DNA from: Hydractinia symbiolongicarpus
Taxonomy: Eukaryota; Cnidaria; Hydrozoa; Anthoathecata; Hydractiniidae
DNA length: 64,000 nt
Assembly: GCF_029227915.1 (NCBI RefSeq)
Contig: NC_079878.1
Coordinates: 18,354,001 to 18,418,000, forward strand
Direction: 5' to 3'
The notes under the pieces were generated by a model, which saw nothing but the letters and a program-made list of their open reading frames with translations, was not told the DNA's origin and did not search any database. The translations under genes and the position numbers were made by a program. Shown here one piece after another: positions 20,161-29,110 of the stretch (position 1 is the first letter of the stretch; each line of letters opens with the position of its first letter).

Positions 20161-20233
20161 AACGAAATCATATGACGTCATGCGCAAAAGCATATGCTTA
20201 TATTATACAGAATATGAGTAAAGGGAAATTCCC
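20161..20233 (+). promoter_or_regulatory. Leader module shared with the Polinton polymerase gene
   Basis: ATGACGTCAT, ATGCGCAAAAGC, then AATATGAGTAAAGGGAAATTC, in the same order as upstream of the polymerase start at 9,784. Here the ATG opens a frame of only 16 codons. A third copy of the ATGAGTAAGGGGAAATTTCC word occurs at 23,385. Confidence 0.5.
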
Positions 20234-20266
20234 AATTGCCAGTTACCAGAGTTATGTCAAATAAAT

Positions 20267-20431
20267 ATGACCAAGGAATATTGCGACGAGTGCGAGATTG
20301 CTCTCGATAAATATGATAGATGTAAGTGTGGAAGGAGACTAATAATAAAAGGAAGGATATTGTGCTGGCAACACTATATGATGTTTATCACGTACAATGG
20401 TGGGTGGTGTCCTTGTAAAAACCCTAGTTAG
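20267..20431 (+). CDS. 54-residue Cys-rich (zinc-ribbon-like) protein
   Basis: ATG 20,267 to TAG 20,429-31. It has two CxxC/CxC pairs at the start (YCDECEIA, RCKCGRR) and a CPC near the end (GWCPCKN), plus a CWQH in the middle, so eight Cys/His ligands for one or two zinc ions. It is the first gene after the shared leader. Family unknown; small zinc-binding proteins are common transcription factors in large DNA viruses. Confidence 0.5.
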   Translation: MTKEYCDECEIALDKYDRCKCGRRLIIKGRILCWQHYMMFITYNGGWCPCKNPS

Positions 20432-20454
20432 AGTCTAATTTCCATAAAAAAATA

Positions 20455-20847
20455 ATGTTCAAATTTTATGGAAATGATATTGAAACAACGGCTTCTTATA
20501 GCAACCTAGCTGCATTTAACATCCTCGATATAAAGATTGAAAATATTGTACTTAGCGATGCAATACAAGCCAATAAAGGTAAGGATGCTAGATTTGTGAT
20601 AGGATACAAAAATGATAATAGAATTACCGCCCTACTAATCAGAATAACAGGGGGCCTATATAGCAATGGAGCATCTCGATATGATGAGAGTTCCCCACTT
20701 ACGATGTCATTTAACTTACACAATCACCCAGACAGGCTTCAGAAATACCAAAGTATATTGACATGGATTGAGAAAATATATGGTAGTGAATTCACTACCC
20801 CACCAGTTAAAAAAGGCTCTCCCTATTCCATTACTTTACCAAGGTAA
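20455..20847 (+). CDS. Unknown 130-residue protein ending inside a hairpin
   Basis: Intact, starting MFKFYGNDIETT, predicted mostly beta with a compact C-terminal part (HNHPDRLQKYQSILTWIEKI). No transmembrane segment. Its last codons (YSITLPR) and TAA lie inside the 23-bp-arm hairpin at 20,818-20,865, and an 18-bp perfect palindrome lies within the coding sequence at 20,782-20,799. No family recognised; possibly a minor structural protein. Confidence 0.5.
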   Translation: MFKFYGNDIETTASYSNLAAFNILDIKIENIVLSDAIQANKGKDARFVIGYKNDNRITALLIRITGGLYSNGASRYDESSPLTMSFNLHNHPDRLQKYQSILTWIEKIYGSEFTTPPVKKGSPYSITLPR

Positions 20848-20865
20848 AGTAATGGAATAGGGAGA
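20818..20865. terminator. Perfect hairpin, 23-bp arms, 2-nt loop, containing the stop codon
   Basis: Arms 20,818-20,840 and 20,843-20,865 are perfectly complementary with loop AA. The TAA of the preceding gene is at 20,845-20,847, at the start of the right arm. This is the longest of the gene-end hairpins in the window. Confidence 0.65.
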
Positions 20866-21068
20866 TTAATACTGATTTTCATGATCAACCAGTACCACTT
20901 GAGCAGCCCTGCGACTGCACCTGCATTTTAAAGCTATCAAGTATCTATCGGCAAGGGAATAAGAAATATCTGCAGGTTATGCTAGTAGAGTGTAAGTATA
21001 AACGAGTGCAAAAATCCAGGACACGACACCTTGATTCAGATGATGAGGACATATTCGTCGTAGTGTAA
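20854..21068 (+). pseudogene. Coding remnant, Cys-containing, start lost
   Basis: A frame open from the TAA at about 20,851 to TAA 21,066-68 encodes PCDCTCILKLSSIYRQ and an acidic end (HLDSDDEDIFVVV). No ATG precedes the conserved-looking part, so the start has been lost or is non-canonical. It is followed 6 nt later by the next gene. Unknown function. Confidence 0.35.
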
Positions 21069-21073
21069 TAAAC

Positions 21074-21342
21074 ATGCAAGAGCTTGAAAAACAAGCGAGA
21101 GAATTCGTGGTTATTCCACTACGAAAAAAACTGAAATTATAGCCGCGATTCATAAGGTAAAATATAAATATATTGCAACACAGACGGATGGTCCATACTG
21201 TAAGCCATGCTCGGATATAGTGGCTATTAAAATATTGGATAAGTACATCAGAGGTCTCGAGGCAAAACAAAAGCGAACTTTTATATATGACGGTGATTTT
21301 ATGGTTGACGACAGTACCGGTGAGGTTGTGGATATTATTTAA
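21074..21342 (+). pseudogene. Small Cys-containing protein with one frameshift
   Basis: ATG 21,074 (MQELEKQAREFVVIP) and, after a single-base slip near 21,115 in an A run, about 74 codons to TAA 21,340-42, with KYIATQTDGPYCKPCSDI and an acidic end. Without the slip the frame stops after 22 codons. The end converges on the minus-strand gene, overlapping it by 8 nt within a hairpin. Confidence 0.4.
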
Positions 21343-22032
21343 TGTTTTGTACAAAAACATTAAAATAATGAATAATTAGGCGGTTTGTCTCGGTAGCGCT
21401 TACATATTGCGCAGATTGTAAGTTTTTTAACAGCTCAGCCCTCGCCTCGTCGCGACCTTGTGCGACAAGCTGCTGCCTTTCTTGCTCGTTTATCGACGCC
21501 ACAATTTTCTTAGTACGCTGACGGATTTGCTCTTTCAATATGAGATATTTTTGCTTCTCTTGCATTATCAGGCTAAATTCATAGTCACTTATCACTCCAT
21601 TCTCAATCGACCTGCTAATCAAATCAACTATTGAATTTAGCTTAGTCTCTGCAAGGAGTCTTATTGAGTCGTGTTTTTTGCGTTTGTAATTCAGCTTTTT
21701 ACCCCCTTGTTTTAAGGCCGTCTGCATCAATCCTACTGATATAGTGATACCGCTCATCGCTACCGCCAATGGGACTCCAATATCACTGAGCATACTAGCG
21801 ATACCAACATCTGATGTTATCACGCTTATTGCGAGCAATCCATGATCCATGTAGTGTACCCAAGACCCATGCATTCCAAATTTTTAGCGAGTTTTTCGCG
21901 CTGCTTGACTTCAGTTCGTAGAAAATGTTCGATCTCTTCGATCTTCTTCAGACGATACACATGCCCCTCGTTATTCTCATGATCTGGAGCACTCGGTGGT
22001 AAGCTAGGGTATGACTTTGTAATGTCTGTCAT
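21335..22032 (-). pseudogene. Coiled-coil protein with paired hydrophobic segments, one frameshift
   Basis: Two overlapping frames, 22,032-21,826 and 21,874-21,335, form one protein of about 230 residues broken by a frameshift near 21,850. The N-terminus (YPSLPPSAPDHENN) is followed by a coiled coil (RLKKIEEIEHFLRTEVKQRE), a hydrophobic hairpin (ISVITSDVGIASMLSDIGVP, LAVAMSGITISVGL) and a long Arg/Lys/Glu/Gln-rich helix (KYLILKEQIRQRTKKIVASI). Proteins of this layout recur in cnidarian Polinton-like elements in my memory. Probably a membrane-associated virion component. Confidence 0.5.
21338..21364. terminator. Hairpin in the overlap of converging genes
   Basis: Arms TTTAATGTTTT (21,338-48) and AAAACATTAAA (21,354-64), loop GTACA. 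It covers the stop codons' vicinity of both the plus gene (21,342) and the minus gene (21,335). Confidence 0.5.
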
Positions 22033-22062
22033 ATTTATCTATAAGCAAATGCATCGTAATTC

Positions 22063-22557
22063 CTACGAAATGGTTCTTATCGTTTTGATACTCGTTGATG
22101 AGCGTGAACTCCTCCATGTCACCATATCTCCCCAAGCGTTTAGCTCTTTGATGGGGAGCAAGGCTAGTATATTGGACTTCTCACCGTTTAAAAGAGAATA
22201 ATCCGGATCCAACTGGGGGCATACTAGTCTCAGACGCTGGTGAACGTCAGTCTTGTAGATGCTGTCGTGGTCGCATTTGGTAAATTTTACTTTGTTATCG
22301 AAGGCCCGTCTCATAAGGTCCTGCAGTGTTTGATCAATTATGACATCGTATCCATCGTTGACACGTAGTCTACATACCCCGTTTCTGAGTACGAAGAGCT
22401 TGATCCTCCCTCCCGCTTGGTCGTTGATTATGGTCGGGAGATCCTCGATTCTATACAATCCCAGCGCAATCGAGATGGAGACTTCCAAATCCCCGACTTC
22501 AGTCGGCTTAGACCCCGCCTTATGGATGTTGATCTCACTCTTAGTGAAGAAATTCAC
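22063..22557 (-). pseudogene. Unknown protein, C-terminus probably shifted
   Basis: 164 codons from MNFFTKSEINIH. The first 140 look like a beta-rich soluble domain (IEDLPTIINDQAGGRIKLFV, LRVNDGYDVIIDQTLQDLM). The last residues (WRSSRSSTSIKTIRTIS) look out of frame, so a frameshift near 22,110 is likely. It sits 30 nt upstream of the coiled-coil protein in the same orientation. Possibly a minor capsid or fibre-like protein; not established. Confidence 0.35.
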
Positions 22558-22623
22558 CCACTTAGGCCTGGTAAATCCATAAGTATCAGTGCTGTGTCTT
22601 GAAACTCATCTTTATTAGTAGTG

Positions 22624-22639
22624 ATTATCTTAAGATAAT
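22624..22639. terminator. Perfect 16-bp palindrome after the SAP/DUF4116-like gene
   Basis: ATTATCTTAAGATAAT, 3 nt beyond the stop codon (22,645-22,643) of the minus-strand gene. Confidence 0.4.
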
Positions 22640-22642
22640 GTT

Positions 22643-23284
22643 TCAGACCAACCCCCACAACTTTTTGAGACCTCCCTTTTCATCCTCCGAAAAGCACCAA
22701 TCGATGACCCTATCTGGATGCCTGGCTACCGGAAGAAGATACTCCTTAATTCCGGCCTTTCCCATCTTCCTGTAATGGTAGGCCTCGAGTAGTTCGAGCT
22801 CCTCATCAACAACCATATACCATATGTCCCGGGTGACAAACCAGTCAGGCATATACCTGAGCATCCAGGGCTTCTTTGCAACAACCTTATTACACATGCC
22901 TTGTGTCATGAGCCGATCCGGCACCTAGTAGAGCATTTCGGGATCCCCTTCAACAGCCCTGTTACACATGTCCTGCGTCTTTATATGATCCGGGAAATAT
23001 CTGATCAGCCGGAAATCCCCTTCAACAGCCCTGTTACACATGTCCTGTGTCTTTATATGACCCGATATATATTCGAGCGCCTCAAGATTCTTTGCAACGA
23101 CCCTGCTGCACATGTCATGCGTTTTGAATTGATCCAGTACATACTCGATTAGCCAGGGATACTTTTCAACCTTGTTGCACATGTCCTGTGTCTTGAACCT
23201 ATCAGCTTTACGTAGCCTATAATACCCTGTTAATCCACGACATTTTGCAATATCACGTAATTGTTTGACAGTGTATGAATTCAT
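22643..23284 (-). pseudogene. SAP-like N-terminus plus DUF4116-type repeats, one nonsense codon
   Basis: 213 codons in one frame, broken only by TAG at 22,925-27. Residues 3-29 (YTVKQLRDIAKCRGLTGYYR) look like a SAP/Rho-N helix-extended-loop-helix DNA-binding motif. After that, about six repeats of 23-24 residues follow the pattern F/IKTQDMCNRAVEGD...LRYxPD, as in the DUF4116 repeats known from large DNA viruses and protists. The repeats at 22,960-23,060 are also very similar at DNA level. Probably a DNA-binding scaffold protein. Confidence 0.6.
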
Positions 23285-23615
23285 TCTCTTTATTATATAG
23301 AATTTTTACATTTTCAGAGAATTTCATTCTGCTCAAAACTAACACAGTTATTTCCCTTGGGGAAATTCCCTAACATACAGCAAATGAGTAAGGGGAAATT
23401 TCCTGAGATGTGTGCGTTGATTTTTAGGGAATTGTGCTAGAAAATATTGGACCTCTTATTCTACTTTTGATGACATCGTCAACGTAGTGAATACTAGGTC
23501 TTATGTAGATTAATATGGAAAGGTCTTGGATGGTGCCGTATTAATAGGGACTTGTTCGTGGGCGTGTGCGTGTGCGTTTTAGGGACTGTGCTAGAACATA
23601 CATTTCCCTAACTCT

Positions 23616-25896
23616 GTCTTTGTTTAGGACTTTTTTCTTGTCGTGGTACCAGTTACATTTAATTAAAATTAAAGTTAAATTTAATAATGCGAAGGACATT
23701 TTATGGAGTAGAACAAGCCGGACAGTTTGGTCTTCAAAATCAAATCAGACGTCACGAATTTTTATTCAGCAGCCGTGCCGCAGCGCAATTCGCCTTTTTA
23801 TAAAATCTACTTGCAGAATTAATAAAATATTCCTCAGGATGAAGGAAAAAGTCGTTTCTCATTCATTTGATTTTAAATTAAATTGTATTTTTCCAATTTA
23901 ATTTAAAAGACGCAAAATGAGCACTGAAATCATAATATCTTGTTTAATTTTTTTAATTTCGATAATAGATTACACGAGCAAGATTAATTTTTGTGTCAAT
24001 GTTTTCCTATTATCGTGTAGCTCTGCCCTTAAGCAAACAAAATATTATTTTACCTGATGATATTTTTCAAATTACAATTCACTTATATTCTGGTGATACA
24101 TGATCAGTTGAAATATTTCTGAAATGATATCGCAAAGAAAAAATCAACATGATCTTTCGGAAAGAAAAAGTCAGTAATTTTTAGCATAATGATATTTTTT
24201 TCCAAAAAGTAACTTTTTATGAAAAGCTCAAAGTTTTATTTCACCATACGTTAAAAATATATTTGCCTTGACTTACCTTGGCCTACAGATAACAGGTGCA
24301 TCAAAATCTGTGTTAACAATAATGATGAAAATTCAATGAAAGTGCTTTTAATCTTGCTAATTATTTATAAAATTGCCTCTATACTTGCTATTTCCGGCAT
24401 CAAAATATCTTTGTAAAATGTGAAGGTGAATTTCTTACCATATACACAACGAGCATATGATAACCATATATCACACTGTTTCATATATCAAGCGAAGTGA
24501 AAAAAAATTACACTTTTCTATCTTATCAGCTTTTTTATTTCGACATTTTTGTATTAGTCAGTCTCCTACATTTTGTGTTGTTTGTTGTCGTCGGGACAAC
24601 GTTGCTGATAATTAACCTTTCAAATGCCTGCTGAAATGGTGTGGCTTTTCTTTAATGGCCTACCGCATAGTTTGTTTTTCATTTCTGTAAACACATGCTG
24701 TAACGCAAGTCACAGAATCTATTTTAGATGTGCCTACCTTCTTACCCGGCAAACTGCGTGACTTTATAATAAATAATCTTAACCCTAAAATAAGAACTCT
24801 ATTACCAGGAATATTCGATTAAATTATTTTGTTTCATTGTCAAATCTTGATTAAGGTTGTTTTGTTGTTGTCTGACGTGTAAGTATTTTCCTTTAAACTA
24901 AAAAAAATTAGATTCAGGCAGTAAAAGTTGTGCAGCACATTTGATGCTATTCGTTTGCTTAAACGTGTGACAGATTCAGGTTAATGAGTACAAATTGACA
25001 TTGATCAGCTGTGGTCTACACGTATAAGTGTCAATTTTCAATTAGTTCGAACAAGGTTTGCTTCTACAGATTATAAGCGAAATTCATACGGCTATAAATT
25101 TTGCTAACGGTCGAGTTTGTTGTGTAGATATATAAGTTTAATTGTGGCCTAAATTCCACAGATAATCTCACAGCTAAAGCTAGGTGTTTTGAAAGATTAG
25201 AATATGACACTTTTGAAGTTAGCTATATTAAGAACTACAGCAAAATGAAAACATACGACTGTTTAGGCCAACAAGGAAAAGCTATTAGAATATTAAAGAG
25301 TAGAAAGAAAACTTCAGTTCAAAATTAGTGTAGTAAAGGATAAATAAGATAAAACTTTGGGATAAAAAAACACTTTACAAACGATTTAGATGCCTAAACG
25401 CATGAAAAGACCACAATTTGACTTTAGAATTGGTAAACACAGGAAAATAGCGGGCGATGTTGTAATGTCAAACAACCGGGGTTGCTCTTTTCCCATTTAT
25501 TTATATATTTTATAAGCTATTTATTGCCTGTTATTTAGTACCTGACGGCAAAAACATAGGAATTGAAGTAATCTAAGGCTTTTCAAGTCACAAAAACATC
25601 GACATTTAGATAAGAAATAAAGTACAACATGTTTATGTACAAACCATGTTTTTGACACACATAAACTGTCGTCAACGTGTGTCCTGCTTCAAAAATATGA
25701 AATAAAATAAAATATATATACATCAGTAAAAAATATTAAAACCATAAAACACATAAAAACACACTTTACGCGAGTAAAAAAAATGAGAAAAACTGAAAAA
25801 CGCATGTAAAAACGCTATGTCAAAACAAAAGCAAGAAGAAAGCAAAAACGCAAAACCTGAAAGATTGATGTATATAAGTTACAAAAACCGTAATTT
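23616..25896. other. AT-rich intergenic DNA, nothing recognised
   Basis: No ORF with coding character, no clear repeat unit and no RNA gene was seen on either strand. Short ORFs here look random. Confidence 0.5.
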
Positions 25897-26205
25897 TCAA
25901 CATTTCTTAAAACTAAGACTAGATTCAACTTTGCGTATTTCAGCTGGCAAAGCATTAAAAAGCTTCACAGCGGAAAAATAAAACGATTTCCTTGCAAACT
26001 TAGTTTTCACTGGTGTAAGTTTTAACAAAAAATTGTTATTGCGTGTTTGTTTCTTGTGAGATATTACTTGAAAATAATTGCAAAAATTTTCACACACATC
26101 ATTGTTAATACACTTTCTCACAAACATGCACGCGTGTTGCATCTTACCCGAATCGACAGAGGTAATGTTAATTTTAGGTGTTGTATGATAAAGACGAACG
26201 ATCAC
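25897..26205 (-). pseudogene. C-terminal fragment of a non-LTR retrotransposon reverse transcriptase ORF
   Basis: 102 codons; FVRKCINNDVCENFCNYFQ and KSFYFSAVKLFNALPAEIRK, the latter being the typical end of LINE ORF2 proteins (LFNxLPxxIR), followed by a stop. Only the tail of the gene is present, as expected for a 5'-truncated LINE insertion. The AT-rich stretch down to about 25,700 may be its 3' untranslated region. Confidence 0.65.
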
Positions 26206-26241
26206 ATAGTAGTGATAGCTAGTAGCTGAATGCTAGCTTAC

Positions 26242-26388
26242 CTGTCACGAAATGGAAACTACAGACTCGTGCATTATTCACTCTACTTTCACTTTCAGGC
26301 CAGTTCTCTCGCTTTAATGCAGCTATCCACTTTTTGCGTCGTTCCTTCGTTTCCTCAGTCTTGTTAGTTGGAAATCCGTAAAAACTCA
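26242..26388 (-). pseudogene. THAP zinc-finger exon
   Basis: On the minus strand the frame reads SFYGFPTNKTEETKERRKKW, then WIAALKRENWPESE and VCSFHFVTG, and then meets a GT donor at 26,241. FP...RRKKW...W...VCSxHF is the conserved core of the THAP DNA-binding domain. The N-terminal CxxC part is not in frame just upstream (a TAA precedes), so it lies in another exon or is lost. THAP exons belong to P-type transposons or host transcription factors; no further exon was identified. Confidence 0.65.
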
Positions 26389-26559
26389 ATTATTTGTTAC
26401 TCACATCTCTTCTATTCTCACATTGTATAGCACAGCAACTGTCAGGCATGTTGAACACTCTGAAATTAAGTCAAACTGTGCTAGGAGTTATGTTTGTTTT
26501 GCCTGCCGAGAATTCGCGCACGCACAGTACAATCAAAACAAAAATTCACGGAAAATGGG

Positions 26560-27120
26560 CTCAGCAAGTCATCTATAGGGATAATACCCTTTTGAAAAAA
26601 ACTTTCTCGCTGACTCTGTTTAAATCAAAACACAAGAAACAGTCCATTGCTAACACAGGGCTGAGCGGTTAGTCCAGGTACACGGTGTTGAACATTCGTA
26701 CAGGCGTGATTCCCTGTGTTTTTATTTATTTAAACCAAAGTTCCAATGAAGTTTTTTTGGAAAAGTGTATTACGCCTATACGCCTGTTCAGCTCTGTTTA
26801 ACTGTACTAAGCGCTTAGCCCAGTGTTAACAGCAGACTGGCTTTTGGAATAGGCTGCTACACCAATGCGCATGTGGGATCTGGTGTACCTGTACTAATTT
26901 TTAAACTTTCTCGGGAATCACTCCTGTATGGATGGGCAACACTGTTTACCTGGACTAACCGCTCAACCCTGCGATAGCAATGGAACTGTTTCTTGTGTTC
27001 TTATTGAAACAAAGCCTGCGAGGAATTTTTTTTTAAATGAGTATTATCCCTATACGCCTGTGCAACCCCGATAAACTGTACTAAGCGCTCAGCTCGGTGT
27101 CACGATTAATTGTTTAACTT
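26560..27120. repeat. Inverted and direct repeat cluster
   Basis: About 26,570-26,720 matches the reverse complement of about 26,930-27,060 (shared pieces include GGACTAACCGCTCA and AAACAGTTCCATTGC). 26,770-26,830 matches 27,045-27,110 directly (CTATACGCCTGT, ACTGTACTAAGCGCT). Probably a decayed foldback or MITE insertion. Confidence 0.5.
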
Positions 27121-27421
27121 TTACAAAAACTTATTCCGCATAATAAAATAATATTGACTGATTGTTTTTGCAATAACGGAGTAACAACGGTTTGTAAACT
27201 CTGTTTTAATTTTAGCTATCGTTGCACTAAAGTTATTTTTTTTAAATATATCACAGTCGCAACATTATAATAGAGTATGCGCTTCACGTGATTTACGACA
27301 TACTGTATACATGTACTAAAGCGCTCCACCTGATCGTGTGACACAGTTTACGGCTCTTGTTAAGCGCTCCACCGAGTGTTCAACGCCGGGTCACACATTG
27401 ACTTGTGGTTTTCCCGTCTAG

Positions 27422-27549
27422 TCTCTTTAATGATAGCCGTATTCCGTCTGTCTGTTCGTGCGTCTGTTTGTTTTTTTGTTACGGAAACACGAAATGCGAT
27501 ATATAAAGGACGGACGACCCCGTGGGTTTTTCCACGGGTTAACGACTAG
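27422..27549 (+). mobile_element. 128-bp mini-Helitron
   Basis: Starts TCTCTTTAATGATAGCC and ends with hairpin CCGTGGGTTTTTCCACGG, then GTTAACGACTAG. The 5'-TC, a hairpin about 8 nt before the end and a CTAG-3' are the Helitron hallmarks. It is preceded by another CTAG (27,418-27,421) and followed directly by a new TCTCTATAATAATAGCC 5' end at 27,550. Confidence 0.65.
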
Positions 27550-27896
27550 TCTCTATAATAATAGCCGTATTTTGTCTGTGTGTGTGCGTCCCGTTACGGA
27601 AACACGAAATTTTGTAAATTGCGCACCGATACCAATTCCGATATATTTTTACCGACTTTGTTTTGAGCGCTCGCACGTAGTATAGCAATCACGACGTCCG
27701 ATTCTTTAAAAAACAAACCAAGATTTTCGCTTAAGAAACAATCCAAGATTTTATCGGCCGGACGAGGGCCATTTTGACGAAGGCAATTTTGATTTTGAAA
27801 GTGGTCAGGTGTGGTCAGGTTTGTAGGCTTTTTATCTTCTGAAAGCTTTATATTTTTGTTGATTTCCGCCGGCGAAGGCGGAATCTTTGATGTCGC

Positions 27897-27897
<1 letters not shown>

Positions 27898-27993
<96 letters not shown>
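27898..27993 (+). repeat. (GATA)n microsatellite
   Basis: Uninterrupted tetranucleotide array of about 24 copies. To its right (28,010-28,170) the phrase GGTTACGTTTTCTACG recurs, and the same phrase inverted precedes the larger GATA array at 36,280. 28,170-29,680 has only a roughly 100-bp imperfect direct duplication (about 28,660-28,790) and no gene that I can support. Confidence 0.9.
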
Positions 27994-29110
27994 TATTCAC
28001 AGTTACTCTCCTGACCGAAAACAGTACCGAATCCTACTGTTTTAGGTTACGTTTTCTACGTCGGTTACCTTTCCTACGTACGACGGTTACGTTTCCTACC
28101 CAGCAGTAGGTTACGCTTAGGTTACGTCGGTTACCCACGACATGGCGGTTACGTTTTCTACGTCAACGCGCATGTGCAAATATTAAAAATAAATCATAAG
28201 GGCGGCTTGCGGCGTGAAAGATACTCTCAGTTAAGGATTGTTGTTGTTGTTTTTTAATCATGTCAATCAGATATAAGAAACAGAAAAGCTTTTTTTCTTT
28301 GGTAAGTTTTATTTTGTCATTTAACAGTTTTAAATGTTGTAAATGCTTATGTAAATATATTTTTTGTGGGCAACCAAAATGCATAGCTAGCTAACGTTTT
28401 GTAGCTAGTAACACCCCAAATAGCAATCTGAACTTTTTAGGTTTGTTCAATGAAATAACATTAGTAGAATTAAAGAGCTATAGCTATGGTCATTCAATAG
28501 CATTATGTTTCTTGGTAGTCTTTTTGTGTAGTTAAGTATATTGCTGTAGTGTGTTTTTATATAGTCCTTATTCTCATGTTGGTATTTTGATATGACCTCT
28601 GAGCGTTTGTTTAAAAGCTCATTTTATTTTCACTAAATTTATTCTTACTTATGTTTTTCTTGTTTCTTTAAAGACAATAGCCATGCTTGAAGTTGTTTTT
28701 CGAGAGACTCACACCTATTTGTTTTTAAAACATTTTGTTTATTTTTCTCTTGTTTTTTAAAAATAATGACCATGCTTGAAGTTGTTTTTCTGGAGACCCC
28801 ACACACTTGTTTTAAACAACCAGTGTTGTTTATAGATATATTATTCCTAATCAAAATGATATCAAATCATAACAAAAGCTGTTATAAATTATTGTTAAAA
28901 AAGTGTGTTGTCTGTTGTACCCATGCTATCACCGGTTTTTATTATGATAATTTAGTTAAGTACACAATTAAGCTTTCTTTTATATCACACTGCAGTTGTG
29001 CTTTGCTCAAGTATTTCATATATATTTTACATTGTCAGAATAAAAAAAATCATTTTTCAAGTTGGAATTGTCAAAGCAGGTCACAAGAAAAGTAGGAAGC
29101 ATATTTTATC

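Larger units (their letters stand above)
19918..23615. mobile_element. Short Polinton-related element without polymerase or integrase
   Basis: The left end AGAGATAGAGAAATG (19,918) and the reverse complement of the right end AGAGTTAGGGAAATG (23,615) match at 13 of 15 positions; further in both share GTTCTAG and a CACACGCAC stretch. Ends beginning with AG are expected for Polintons. Flanks (CCTTAG and GTCTTT) do not form a clear 6-bp duplication. The interior has at least seven small genes in two converging blocks and a leader region shared with the polymerase gene of the Polinton at 1-9,960. 23,285-23,615 contains no gene. Confidence 0.6.

Noticed and set aside
19912-23621. 6-bp target duplication of the mini-Polinton
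   Set aside because: Flanks CCTTAG and GTCTTT do not match; boundaries may be off by a few bases or the duplication has decayed.
23566-23901. 111-codon plus-strand ORF
   Set aside because: Starts inside the right terminus of the mini-Polinton, has no motif and random-looking composition.
26394-26672. 92-codon ORF
   Set aside because: Lies over an inverted-repeat cluster; no motif.
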